A stretch of DNA of 10,000 bases from Thiobacillus sp. Its GTDB lineage: Bacteria > Pseudomonadota > Gammaproteobacteria > Burkholderiales > Thiobacillaceae. Positions within the stretch are counted from its first letter, which is position 1. Every line of letters starts with the position of its first letter. Position numbers and translations under genes: made by a program. The stretch spans positions 1 to 10,000 of the forward strand of contig JAIWOS010000155.1 of NCBI GenBank assembly GCA_020217265.1, written 5' to 3'. Below the pieces are notes generated by a model. That model ran no database searches, was not told where the DNA came from, and saw only the letters and a list, made by a program, of their open reading frames with translations. This document shows, in pieces, positions 1 through 7,030 of the stretch.

Positions 1-2
1 AT

Positions 3-575
3 CAGGTCGGCCTGCCCGACGACGCCGGCGCGCGCTACCCGCACGCCTTCTCGGGCGGGCAGCGCCAGCGCATCGCCATTGCCCGCGCGCTGGCGGTGTC
101 GCCGCGGCTGGTGATCTGCGACGAACCGACCAGCGCGCTGGATGTCTCGGTGCAGGCGCAGATACTCAACTTGCTGAAGGATCTGCAGGGCGAACTCGGC
201 CTCGCGTACCTGTTCATCACGCACAACCTTGCGGTCGTCGAACACCTCGCACACGAGGTCGCGGTCATGTACCTCGGTCGCATTGTCGAAACCGGCTCCG
301 CCACCGAAATCCTGCGCGCGCCGCGCCATCCTTACACCCAGGCGCTGGTGGCATCCGTTCCGAGGCTGGATCGCGCCACTTCTGCTGCCAGACAGCTCGC
401 CGGCGATCAGCCATCACCGCTCAATCCGCCGGGCGGCTGCCATTTCCACCCGCGTTGCCCGCACGCCAGCGCGAAGTGTCGGCAGCACTATCCCGAGCCG
501 GTCCAGGTCGGCGAGCATCATCGTGTCCGCTGCCACTGGGTGGAAGACCAACTCCTGAATGGAAAGCCGGGATGA
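3..575 (+). CDS. Oligopeptide/dipeptide ABC transporter ATP-binding protein (OppF/DppF type), 3' part only
   Basis: The last 190 codons of an ATPase that powers peptide (or related solute) import through an inner-membrane ABC permease. The gene starts left of the window: the frame is open from base 3 and family members are about 320-330 residues, so roughly 130-140 residues with the Walker A motif are missing. Visible in order: the ABC signature FSGGQRQR (fragment residues about 16-23), Walker B with catalytic Glu ([12 protein letters not shown]), the D-loop, and the switch histidine in [13 protein letters not shown]. The oligo_HPY C-terminal extension follows (HPYTQAL...), with the cysteine-bearing [14 protein letters not shown] segment typical of the Opp/Dpp/Nik ATPases. 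Those features separate it from generic ABC ATPases. The substrate cannot be told from this fragment, and the partner permease and ATPase genes would lie to the left. It ends in TGA at 573-575 with no strong terminator visible. Confidence 0.93.
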   Translation, partial: QVGLPDDAGARYPHAFSGGQRQRIAIARALAVSPRLVICDEPTSALDVSVQAQILNLLKDLQGELGLAYLFITHNLAVVEHLAHEVAVMYLGRIVETGSATEILRAPRHPYTQALVASVPRLDRATSAARQLAGDQPSPLNPPGGCHFHPRCPHASAKCRQHYPEPVQVGEHHRVRCHWVEDQLLNGKPG

Positions 576-834
576 AGCGGTATTGCCAGCCCAAACGTTC
601 TTCTTGCGACGATCAAGTACGGAGGCATCGGCCAACCTGCGATGTGCCGGTGGCCAGAGTATTCTGGGGCGATGTTTTCCTGCGTGCGTCGGGTTCCGGG
701 GCGGGAGTTTCACAAGACCGGCAAAATCGATTAGTCTGCTGTGCTGGCAGTATTGGCCAGGCCGGGTTCAATTGCCGGGCCCGTTTCATTAACAAAATCT
801 AATTTTCACAAGCGATCTTCAGGAGGAGTTTCAC
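576..834 (+). promoter_or_regulatory. Intergenic region with presumed promoter of the beta-barrel protein gene
   Basis: This 259-base gap has no convincing gene. It should hold the promoter of the outer-membrane protein gene. The last 50 bases become AT-rich (about 785-810), as expected near a start site. Candidate elements are weak: TTCACA at 709-714 with TAGTCT at 732-737, or TTGCCG at 772-777 with AAATCT at 795-800. A small inverted repeat CTGGC/GCCAG lies at 744-748 and 756-760. The 11-mer GGAGTTTCACA occurs at 704-714 and again at 825-835, where it spans the ribosome binding site and start. A strong Shine-Dalgarno AGGAGGAG sits at 821-828, six bases before the ATG. Confidence 0.35.
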
Positions 835-1428
835 ATGCGTGCATCTCAACTCGGTTTCGCCACCGCCTTGGCGCTGGCCCTGTCCACTCCCGCGTCCGCC
901 GGATTTTTCGATTTCACCCTCGCGCCCTACGTTGGCGCAAGTGCAGGCAGGTCCACTTCGGACATTTCATGCCCTGCCGGCACCTCGTGCGACGATTCGG
1001 ATACGGCCTGGAAAATCTTTGGTGGTCTCGAGGTCAACGAGTTCATTTCGATGGAAGTCGGCTATCTCGACCTCGGCGAGGTCGGGTATAGCGGCGCCAA
1101 GACCGGCAGCCGGGAAACTCACGGTGTGACCCTGCAGGTCGTGGGCACCTACACGCCCACCCCGAGCTTCACCCTCCTTGCACGCGGCGGCATGAATTTC
1201 CTGAAGACCGACGTCAACGGTACGATCGCCGGCACGCCGAACAACAATGCCAGCGATACCGACGTCGTCTGGTCGGCGGGTCTCGGCGCGCAATACAACA
1301 TCAACAAGTCGCTCGGCCTGCGCGTCGAATGGGAACGCTATTTCGAAGCTGGCAGCCCGGGCTTCAACGGCGGCACCGGCGAGGCGGACGTCGATTTGCT
1401 TTCCGCCGGTCTGATCGTCAAGTTCTGA
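835..1428 (+). CDS. Outer-membrane beta-barrel protein (OmpA-like/opacity-type porin fold)
   Basis: A secreted 197-residue protein predicted to sit in the outer membrane. Residues 1-22 form a clean signal peptide (hydrophobic run FATALALALSTPASA, cleavage after A22). The mature part has alternating hydrophobic and polar strands with many Gly and aromatic residues (FTLAPYVGASAG, FISMEVGYLDLG, VTLQVVGTYTP, FTLLARGGMNF, VVWSAGLGAQYNI, LGLRVEWERYF). It ends LLSAGLIVKF with a C-terminal Phe, the usual BAM recognition signal. Length and strand count suit a small eight-stranded barrel of the PF13505/OmpA N-domain type. Cys46 and Cys52 lie close together in an early predicted external loop and may form a disulfide. 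ATG 835 is backed by AGGAGGAG at 821-828. The gene appears monocistronic, with its own upstream gap and a hairpin 12 bases downstream. Its exact role (structural, adhesion, small porin) cannot be read from sequence. Confidence 0.85.
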   Translation: MRASQLGFATALALALSTPASAGFFDFTLAPYVGASAGRSTSDISCPAGTSCDDSDTAWKIFGGLEVNEFISMEVGYLDLGEVGYSGAKTGSRETHGVTLQVVGTYTPTPSFTLLARGGMNFLKTDVNGTIAGTPNNNASDTDVVWSAGLGAQYNINKSLGLRVEWERYFEAGSPGFNGGTGEADVDLLSAGLIVKF

Positions 1429-1440
1429 CCTTGCCCCCAC

Positions 1441-1466
1441 CAACCCTCAGGATCGCCTGAGGGTTG
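1441..1466 (+). terminator. Perfect hairpin, likely terminator of the beta-barrel gene
   Basis: CAACCCTCAGG (1441-1451) pairs perfectly with CCTGAGGGTTG (1456-1466) around an ATCG tetraloop: an 11-bp stem only 12 bases after the TGA of the outer-membrane protein gene. No T-run follows on the plus strand (the next bases are CAATACCCC), so it is not a textbook intrinsic terminator. It may instead protect the mRNA 3' end or only attenuate readthrough into the small gene at 1487. Confidence 0.6.
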
Positions 1467-1486
1467 CAATACCCCTGTAAAGCTAC

Positions 1487-1681
1487 ATGAAAACGCCGTG
1501 GCAACCTTCCCGGTTCTGGATAGGCAACGGAATACTCGTCGTGGCCATGCTGATGCTGTTCTACATGGGGCCGTTGTCCGAAGCCCTGGGTTTCTGGGCG
1601 GCCGTGCTCTGGATGGTGGTGGCTGCGGTGGGGATGGGGTTCCTGATGTCGGATAAATCCGAACCGCCACCCCCCGGCTGA
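1487..1681 (+). CDS. Small two-helix membrane protein, unknown function
   Basis: A 64-residue protein I do not recognise. It has a short polar N-terminus (MKTPWQPSRF) and two hydrophobic segments at about residues 11-28 (WIGNGILVVAMLMLFYMG) and 34-54 (ALGFWAAVLWMVVAAVGMG). A polar tail (SDKSEPPPPG) follows. Both ends would lie on the same side of the inner membrane; the positive N-terminus suggests the cytoplasmic side. The clean double-helix pattern and lack of arginine-rich shadow composition argue for a real gene. No good Shine-Dalgarno precedes ATG 1487, and a hairpin ends only 20 bases upstream, so it may be poorly expressed or have its own weak promoter. It converges with mltD, 56 bases away. 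A short stem (CCCCGG 1672-1677 with CCGGGG 1690-1695) overlaps its stop codon and might terminate it. Confidence 0.6.
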   Translation: MKTPWQPSRFWIGNGILVVAMLMLFYMGPLSEALGFWAAVLWMVVAAVGMGFLMSDKSEPPPPG

Positions 1682-1737
1682 GCGAGCGCCCGGGGATTCC
1701 GGAGCCGGCTTGGACCGCGAGCGATGCGCGCCGCAAC

Positions 1738-3330
1738 TCAGGGACGGCGCAGGGTGAGTTGCTGACCGGGCCGCAGCGTTGAGGTTTTGCGCATCGCGGG
1801 GTTCCATGCCTTGAGGTCGGCAAGGCTGACGTCGAAGCGCTGGGCGATGGCGTGCAGCGTATCGCCCCGTTTCACCTTGTAATGACGAACGCTCGCCCGG
1901 GCGGGTTTTTCGCTGCGGGGTTTGAATGCGACTGGGCGAACGGACACGGCACTGCTATTGTCAACGGCCGCCGGGCTGTCGGGCAGATTGAGCGTCTGGC
2001 CTGGCTGGATGGCGCCGTCGAGCTGCGGGTTGGCGGCAGCTATCTGCGCGACCGTGAGGCCGCGGTTGCGGGCGATGCCGAACAGGGTATCGCCGCGTTG
2101 CACGATGTAGCTGCTGACCGCGACGTCCGCCTGCGAAGATGGGGCGTCGACGCTGCGGCCTTTCACGGGCACCAGGATGGTCTGGGCCTGTGCGAATTTG
2201 CCGCGCTTGAGATGGAACTGGTTGTGGGCCTGCAGGCGGTCGAGGTCCACGCCGAGCCGCCGGGCGACGGCTTCCGGTCGTTCGCCGCGCTGCACGGAAT
2301 ACGGCTGCCAACTGTCCCAGTCGCCACTTTGCAGCTTGCGCTGGAAGTCGTCGGCGCGGCCGGCGGGCACCAGCAGGTTGACCGGCGTGTCGGAGCGGAT
2401 GAGTTTTTTCGGGAAGGCAGCGTTGAGTGCAAGAAATTCGTCGCGGCTCATGCCCGCCAGGCGGGCGGCGGACTGCACGTCCATGCTGGCGGTGCGCACG
2501 GTGACCTGGTCGAAGTAGGGCTGGTTGGGCAAGGGGTCGAGGGCGAGGCCGAACTGTTCAGGACTGCGGATCAGGGCCTTCATCGCCAACAGTTTGGGCA
2601 CGTAGTTGCGTGTTTCGGCGGGCAGAGGCAGGCTGGCGTAGTCGGTGGGCAGGCCTTGCGCCACGTTTTTCTGGATGGCGCGGGCGACGCAGCCTTCGCC
2701 GCAGTTGTAGGCGGCGAGTGCAAGCTGCCAGTCGCCGAAATCGAGATAGAGCTTGCCCAGATAATCGAGCGCGGCATTGGTGGCCGCGGTGAAGTCGCGC
2801 CGGCCGTCGTACCATGAGTCCTGCTTGAGGCCGTACAGGCGTCCGGTGGAAGGAATGAACTGCCAGATGCCGGAGGCGGCAGACGGCGACAGCGCGACCG
2901 GATTGAACGCGCTTTCGATCATGGGCAGGAGCGCAATCTCCATCGGCATGGCGCGACGGTCGACTTCCTGCACGATGTGGTAGAGGTAGCGGCGCGAGCG
3001 TTCGACGATGCGGCGGACGTAATCCGGCCGCGCCGCATACCAGGCGGTCTGGGCTGACACCAGGGGGTTCTGCTCGGCGGCGTCGTCGATCTTGAAGCCT
3101 GCGCGGATGCGCTGCCAGACGTCGTCCTGTACTGTGTTTTCCGTACCTGTCTGGGGGGCGTCCACGGAAGGCGCGGAACGCCATTGCAGAAACTGGAATC
3201 CCGCCTGGGTATCCGCCGCCTGGGCGGACAGCCCCAGCGACGCCAACAGCAGGATCAGGCCTGGCCGAAGACCGGACCGGATGAAGCAGGTGCCGGGCAA
3301 AGCGTGCTCCCGTACTCGACAAGCCCCCAT
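1738..3330 (-). CDS. mltD: Membrane-bound lytic murein transglycosylase D (SLT domain plus LysM repeats)
   Basis: Cleaves the MurNAc-GlcNAc bond of peptidoglycan, releasing 1,6-anhydro-muropeptides, for wall remodelling in the periplasm. Order along 530 residues: signal peptide (hydrophobic core about 24-38, LILLLASLGLSAQA then ADT), helical region, SLT catalytic domain about 125-240, linker, one degenerate LysM-like repeat (about 342-389) and two clear LysM repeats (about 407-451, YIVQRGDTLFGIA; about 482-528, YKVKRGDTLHAIA). The catalytic Glu is E139 in MIESAFNP; SGIWQFIPSTG and LALAAYNCGEGCVARAI are the other family motifs. Unlike E. coli MltD it lacks a lipobox cysteine and looks cleaved by signal peptidase I. 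Start is uncertain: ATG 3330 has no Shine-Dalgarno, while TTG at 3298-3300 has GGGAG at 3307-3311 six bases upstream and gives a tidier signal peptide (520 residues). It lies 37 bases after gloB and is probably co-transcribed with it. Confidence 0.93.
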   Translation of the reverse strand: MGACRVREHALPGTCFIRSGLRPGLILLLASLGLSAQAADTQAGFQFLQWRSAPSVDAPQTGTENTVQDDVWQRIRAGFKIDDAAEQNPLVSAQTAWYAARPDYVRRIVERSRRYLYHIVQEVDRRAMPMEIALLPMIESAFNPVALSPSAASGIWQFIPSTGRLYGLKQDSWYDGRRDFTAATNAALDYLGKLYLDFGDWQLALAAYNCGEGCVARAIQKNVAQGLPTDYASLPLPAETRNYVPKLLAMKALIRSPEQFGLALDPLPNQPYFDQVTVRTASMDVQSAARLAGMSRDEFLALNAAFPKKLIRSDTPVNLLVPAGRADDFQRKLQSGDWDSWQPYSVQRGERPEAVARRLGVDLDRLQAHNQFHLKRGKFAQAQTILVPVKGRSVDAPSSQADVAVSSYIVQRGDTLFGIARNRGLTVAQIAAANPQLDGAIQPGQTLNLPDSPAAVDNSSAVSVRPVAFKPRSEKPARASVRHYKVKRGDTLHAIAQRFDVSLADLKAWNPAMRKTSTLRPGQQLTLRRP

Positions 3331-3367
3331 CGTAAGGGCTCAAGTCGTTTGTGGTCAACCCCGGATT

Positions 3368-4147
3368 TCAGGGGCGGGCGGCATCCCACGCGTCCTTGGC
3401 TGCGCGGATGGCGCCGAAAACTTCATGGGGGGCGGGATCGGGGCGGTTCAAGGCGCGCGACGCAAAGGCGATCATGTCGGCGTCGTGAAAGCGCAGGAAG
3501 GGGTTGGTGGCCTTTTCCAGCGCGAGCGTCGAGGGCAGGGTGGGGAGGCCCCTGGCGCGCTGCGCGCGATCGTGGCGCTCGCGTTCGATCAGGGCCGGAT
3601 TGCCGCCGTCCAGGGTTTTGGCGAATTCGATGTTGGCGAGCGTGTATTCGTGCGCACAGCAGATGCGGGTCGCATCGGGCAGCGATCGAATGGCGTCGAG
3701 GCTCGCGGCCATGGTCGCCGCATCGCCCTCGAAGAGCTTGCCGCAACCGCAGCCGAATACAGTGTCGCCACAGAAAATGCAGCCGTGGCCGATATAGCTG
3801 AGGTGGTCGAGCGTATGTCCGGGGGTGGCCATGACATCGAAGCGCATGGGCGGAGTGTCCAGTGTCAGGGTGTCGCCGCCATGCACGATATGCGTGACGC
3901 CCGGGATGCGCGGGTTGTCGGGGGCGTATACCGCGCAGCCGTAGCGTTGACGCAGCGCGAGGTTGCCGCCAGTATGATCGCGGTGGTGATGGGTGATCAG
4001 CACCGCCGCCAGATCGAGTCCGCGGTCGTCGAGCCAGGCGATCAGCGGCGCGGGGTCGCCGGGGTCGATGGCGACGGCGTGGCCATCGTCGTGCCACACC
4101 CAGATGTAGTTGTCGTCGAACGCGGGCAGGGAAATCAGGGTCAACAT
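3368..4147 (-). CDS. gloB: Hydroxyacylglutathione hydrolase (glyoxalase II)
   Basis: Hydrolyses S-D-lactoylglutathione to D-lactate and glutathione, the second step of methylglyoxal detoxification in the cytoplasm. It is a 259-residue metallo-beta-lactamase-fold enzyme with all binuclear metal ligands visible: the HxHxDH motif in THHHRDH (H53, H55, D57, H58), H111 in GHTLDH, the bridging D128 in CGDTVF, and H166 in CAHEY. The glutathione-binding segment GCGKLFEG follows, and the helical C-terminal HAGH domain includes NPFLR. The length is normal for the family. I chose ATG 4147; a GTG directly before it (4148-4150) would add one residue, and an in-frame TGA lies just upstream. No Shine-Dalgarno is evident. 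It is divergent from the methyltransferase gene with 29 bases between starts and is followed by mltD, the same neighbours as in E. coli. Confidence 0.96.
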   Translation of the reverse strand: MLTLISLPAFDDNYIWVWHDDGHAVAIDPGDPAPLIAWLDDRGLDLAAVLITHHHRDHTGGNLALRQRYGCAVYAPDNPRIPGVTHIVHGGDTLTLDTPPMRFDVMATPGHTLDHLSYIGHGCIFCGDTVFGCGCGKLFEGDAATMAASLDAIRSLPDATRICCAHEYTLANIEFAKTLDGGNPALIERERHDRAQRARGLPTLPSTLALEKATNPFLRFHDADMIAFASRALNRPDPAPHEVFGAIRAAKDAWDAARP

Positions 4148-4176
4148 CACAGAGCCGTGATCGGGGAGAAAGCCTC

Positions 4177-4911
4177 ATGTTAACCAAGCAGAACGCGGAA
4201 TGGTTCGAAACGCCGCTGGGGCAGCACCTGCTGTTCCTCGAGCAGCGCTATTTCGACAATGCCGTATCCGACGTGTTTGGCTTCAACGCCGTGCAGGTTG
4301 GCCTGCCGCACATCGATTTTCTGCGCAACAGCCGGATCCCGCTGCGCGTGACCTGCGAGACGGAAGGGGCCGACGTGCGCGCCGATCCGATGTTCCTGCC
4401 CTTCGAGTGCCAGTCGCTCGACCTATTGCTGCTGCCGCACGTGCTCGAATTCAGTGCCAATCCGCATCAGGTGCTGCGCGAGGCCGAACGCGTGCTGCGA
4501 CCGGAAGGGCGGCTGATTCTGGCCGGCTTCAATCCGCGCAGCCTGTGGGGACTGGCGCGGCGACTGCAAGGCAGCGAACGCGGCTTTCCCTGGAACGGCA
4601 GTTTCCTCAACATATCGCGCGTCAAGGACTGGATGGCGCTGCTTGGTCTGGAGGTGGCGGCGGGCAGCATGTGCTGTTATCGTCCGCCCATCAACCGCGA
4701 GCACTGGCTGCGCCGGCTGCGCTTCATGGAGCCGGCGGGCGATCGCTGGTGGGCGATGGGGGGAGGCGTGTATTTTCTGCAGGCGGTGAAACGCGTGCAG
4801 GGCATGAACATCATCCAGCCGCAGTGGACGACGCCGGTGGCGCAGCGCCTGCTGTCGCCCGCGGCCAAGGTGATCAATCTGAAACACTACCGGATGCGAC
4901 GTGAGCGCTGA
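4177..4911 (+). CDS. SAM-dependent methyltransferase, YafS-like class I fold
   Basis: A 244-residue cytoplasmic protein of the class I methyltransferase fold; its substrate is not known. What can be seen: the post-acidic region [27 protein letters not shown] (about 66-92), where most family members have the motif III/IV strand, and the post-motif helix and strand [18 protein letters not shown] (103-120), typical of Methyltransf_11 proteins. The usual glycine-rich SAM loop (xxDxGxGxG) is not intact: the equivalent place reads [13 protein letters not shown] (37-49). Position between gloB and rnhA matches yafS of E. coli. ATG 4177 has GGGGAGAA (4163-4170) six bases upstream. The end overlaps rnhA by 11 bases, so the two are probably translated in a coupled way. 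Six cysteines, including a CC pair at 166-167, have no assigned role. Confidence 0.85.
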   Translation: MLTKQNAEWFETPLGQHLLFLEQRYFDNAVSDVFGFNAVQVGLPHIDFLRNSRIPLRVTCETEGADVRADPMFLPFECQSLDLLLLPHVLEFSANPHQVLREAERVLRPEGRLILAGFNPRSLWGLARRLQGSERGFPWNGSFLNISRVKDWMALLGLEVAAGSMCCYRPPINREHWLRRLRFMEPAGDRWWAMGGGVYFLQAVKRVQGMNIIQPQWTTPVAQRLLSPAAKVINLKHYRMRRER

Positions 4912-5350
4912 CAAAATCATACATATATACAGCGATGGCGCCTGCAAGGGGAATCCGGGCGCGGGCGGCTGGGGCGCACTGCTGGTTGCAGGCGAACATC
5001 GCAAGGAAATTTGCGGCGGCGAGCCGGACACGACCAACAACCGCATGGAAATGACCGCGGTGATTCGCGCGCTGGAATCGCTCAAGCGGCCCTCGCAGGT
5101 GGCCGTTCATACTGACTCGCAATACGTGCAGAAGGGTATCAGCGAGTGGCTGCCGGGCTGGAAACGCCGCAACTGGCGCACCGCCGAAGGCAAGCCGGTG
5201 AAGAACCAGGATTTGTGGCAGCGGCTGGACCAGCTCGCGCAACAGCATCGGATCGAATGGCACTGGGTGCGCGGCCACGCCGGCCACCCCGAAAACGAGC
5301 GTGCGGACGCGCTGGCCAACCAGGGCGTGCAGCAGGCCGTCCGGCAGTAA
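4901..5350 (+). CDS. rnhA: Ribonuclease HI
   Basis: Cuts the RNA strand of RNA-DNA hybrids, clearing R-loops and helping remove primers. It is 149 residues, against 155 for E. coli RNase HI. The four catalytic carboxylates are all present, D12 ([12 protein letters not shown]), E50 (NNRMEM), D72 (HTDSQYV) and D136 (NERADALA), as is the flexible-loop histidine H126 in [13 protein letters not shown]. Numbering is shifted by two from E. coli (D10, E48, D70, H124, D134). The basic protrusion for hybrid binding ([22 protein letters not shown], about 85-106) is also intact. The start is GTG 4901, inside the end of the methyltransferase gene (11-base overlap), with only a weak ribosome binding site, which suggests coupling to upstream translation. 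dnaQ follows after 13 bases, the classical rnhA-dnaQ arrangement, though here both read in the same direction rather than divergently as in E. coli. Confidence 0.97.
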   Translation: MSADKIIHIYSDGACKGNPGAGGWGALLVAGEHRKEICGGEPDTTNNRMEMTAVIRALESLKRPSQVAVHTDSQYVQKGISEWLPGWKRRNWRTAEGKPVKNQDLWQRLDQLAQQHRIEWHWVRGHAGHPENERADALANQGVQQAVRQ

Positions 5351-5363
5351 GACAAAGAAAAAC

Positions 5364-6089
5364 ATGCGCCAAATCATTCTCGACACCGAAACCACCGGGC
5401 TGGATCCCAACCAGGGCCACCGCATCATCGAAATCGCGGCGGTGGAAATGGTCAACCGCCGGCTCACCGGCGTGAACCTGCACCGCTACGTGCAGCCCGA
5501 CCGGGAAATTGACGCCGGCGCGATGCAGGTGCACGGCATCAGCAACGAATTCCTGGCAGACAAGCCGCGCTTCGCCGACATCGCGGCGGAGTTCATCGAT
5601 TTCGTGCAGGGCGCCGAGCTCATCATCCACAACGCGCCGTTCGACGTGGGCTTTCTCAACATGGAATTGAAGCTCGCAGAACGGCCGCCGCTGGCGAGCC
5701 TGGTCGCCGGAGTGACCGATACGCTGGCGATGGCGAAGGCACTGCATCCCGGGCAGCGCAACAATCTCGACGCACTGTGCAAGCGCTACGGCGTCGATAA
5801 TTCCGCACGCACCCTGCACGGCGCGCTGGTGGACTGCGAACTCCTGGCTGCGGTTTACCTTGCCCTGACGCGCGGGCAGGAAAGCCTGTCGATCGGGCTC
5901 GACAGCCGTGATGCCGACGTTCGCGGTGGCATCGCACGCGCACGGCCGCGCCCGGTGAAACTTTCGGCGAATGTCGACGAACTCGCGGCGCATGCGGCGA
6001 CGCTCGCCGCCATCGACAAGGAGAGCAAGGGCGCCTGCCTGTGGCGGGCCGATACGGCTTCGCCGGACGGGGCCGGGGGCGCGGCTTGA
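5364..6089 (+). CDS. dnaQ: DNA polymerase III subunit epsilon (3'-5' proofreading exonuclease)
   Basis: Removes misincorporated nucleotides during replication as part of the polymerase III core, bound to the alpha and theta subunits. It is 241 residues (E. coli 243). The DEDDh active site is complete: Exo I D7 and E9 in LDTETTG, Exo II D94 in HNAPFD, Exo III H152 and D157 in LHGALVDCELLAAVY. The catalytic domain runs to about residue 175. The C-terminal tail, which in the family contacts the alpha subunit, is Ala/Arg-rich and carries KGACLW at 222-227. I chose ATG 5364 because MRQIILDTETTGLDP is the usual start; an in-frame upstream ATG at 5301 lies inside rnhA and would add an implausible basic stretch. 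The ribosome binding site is weak (AAGA/AAAGAAA). The TGA overlaps the likely TTG start of the next gene. Confidence 0.96.
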   Translation: MRQIILDTETTGLDPNQGHRIIEIAAVEMVNRRLTGVNLHRYVQPDREIDAGAMQVHGISNEFLADKPRFADIAAEFIDFVQGAELIIHNAPFDVGFLNMELKLAERPPLASLVAGVTDTLAMAKALHPGQRNNLDALCKRYGVDNSARTLHGALVDCELLAAVYLALTRGQESLSIGLDSRDADVRGGIARARPRPVKLSANVDELAAHAATLAAIDKESKGACLWRADTASPDGAGGAA

Positions 6090-7030
6090 GATTGCGCCTG
6101 ACGCGCGTCCTGGCGACCGCCGGGCGCATTGTTCGAGCGCTGTTCGCCTGCTTATTGCTGGCGCCGCTGTACGCGCAGGCGGCGCGCGTTACGGTCGTCC
6201 TGTCCAATGATACGGCGCCGTACCAGGAGGTCTATCAAGTCGTCAGCGCCATGCTCGACGACACGGGCCATGAATTGAACCGGCAGTACGTAGCCTCCCT
6301 GAATGCGGCCACCCTGAACGAAGCGCGGCTGGTGGTGGCGGTGGGTACTGCTGCAGCCGACGCGGTGGCCGCGCATCCGGGGCGGGCGCCGGTGCTGGCG
6401 GTGCTGGTGCCGCGCATGTGGTTCCATCGGGGCGGGCAGGCGCGGCTCGTCGACGGCGGACGACGCTCGGCGTCGGCCATTTATCTTGACCAGCCCTTCG
6501 AGCGCCAGGCGCAACTCATCCGCCTTGCCTTTCCGGAGGTGCACCGCGTCGGCGTCCTGCTGAGTACGGATCAGAGCGGTCTTGTCGACGACATCGAGGC
6601 TGCCTTGCGCACACAGAAACTTGCGCTGGTGCCGGCGTTGGTGGGTGAGGGGGAGCGGCTTGCAACCCTGCTGGAGGGCGTGTTGACGGAGGCCGATCTC
6701 CTGCTCGCCGTGCCAGATCCACTTGTGTGGAACGCCAACACCGCGCAAAGCCTGCTGCTGACATCCTACCGCTACCGCGACCCCGTGGTTGGCTATTCGC
6801 GTTCGCTCACGCGGGCGGGCGCACTGCTGTCGCTGCATTCCAGCCCTGCGCAGATCGGCCGGCAGGCCGCCGAATGGGTGCTGAACGCGGCAAGCGGTCC
6901 CGCGCGCTGGCCGGCACCGTCGTATCCGGCATATTTCAGCGTATCGATCAATGAGCAAGTCGCGCGTTCGCTCGGCTACGTGGTGCCAACGGCAGAAGAA
7001 CTTGAAAGACGCATGGGAGGTGAGCGCTGA
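6086..7030 (+). CDS. Periplasmic-binding-protein-like protein (ABC_sub_bind type), orphan, coupled to a GGDEF-EAL gene
   Basis: A secreted 314-residue protein resembling the ABC_sub_bind (PF04392/COG2984) branch of type I periplasmic binding proteins. It has a signal peptide of about 32 residues (basic start, core ALFACLLLAPLYAQA). Two alternating alpha/beta lobes follow: VTVVLSNDTAPYQEVYQ, RLVVAVGTAAADAVA, APVLAVLVPR, a central crossover (SAIYLDQPFERQAQLIRLAFPEV) and RVGVLLSTDQSGLVDDI, DLLLAVPDPLVW, DPVVGYSRSLTRAGAL. No permease or ATPase gene is nearby, so a sensing role is likelier than import. The start is uncertain. TTG 6086 overlaps the dnaQ stop (TTGA), has G-rich sequence upstream and gives a normal signal peptide. 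GTG 6041 is the alternative (329 residues), with AAGGAGAG at 6019-6026 but too distant and with an unusually long Arg/Gly N-terminus. Its TGA (7028-7030) overlaps the next ATG. The ligand is unknown. Confidence 0.8.
   Translation: MRLRLTRVLATAGRIVRALFACLLLAPLYAQAARVTVVLSNDTAPYQEVYQVVSAMLDDTGHELNRQYVASLNAATLNEARLVVAVGTAAADAVAAHPGRAPVLAVLVPRMWFHRGGQARLVDGGRRSASAIYLDQPFERQAQLIRLAFPEVHRVGVLLSTDQSGLVDDIEAALRTQKLALVPALVGEGERLATLLEGVLTEADLLLAVPDPLVWNANTAQSLLLTSYRYRDPVVGYSRSLTRAGALLSLHSSPAQIGRQAAEWVLNAASGPARWPAPSYPAYFSVSINEQVARSLGYVVPTAEELERRMGGER

Noticed and set aside
1852..2817. Open frame of 321 codons on the plus strand opposite mltD
   Set aside because: It is antisense to a clear SLT-LysM protein, has low-complexity Gly/Val/Ala/His composition and no recognisable domain; typical of GC-rich DNA.
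3092..4183. Open frame of 363 codons on the plus strand opposite gloB and the start of mltD
   Set aside because: It crosses two well-supported minus-strand genes and has no family motif; an antisense shadow.
5301..5363. Upstream in-frame ATG 5301 as the start of dnaQ
   Set aside because: It would add a basic stretch encoded inside rnhA; the family starts directly before the DTETTG motif at ATG 5364.
6047..6054. GCCGATAC on the plus strand, like a sigma-28 -10 element before the binding-protein gene
   Set aside because: No TAAA-like -35 lies 14-17 bases upstream, and it lies inside the coding end of dnaQ.
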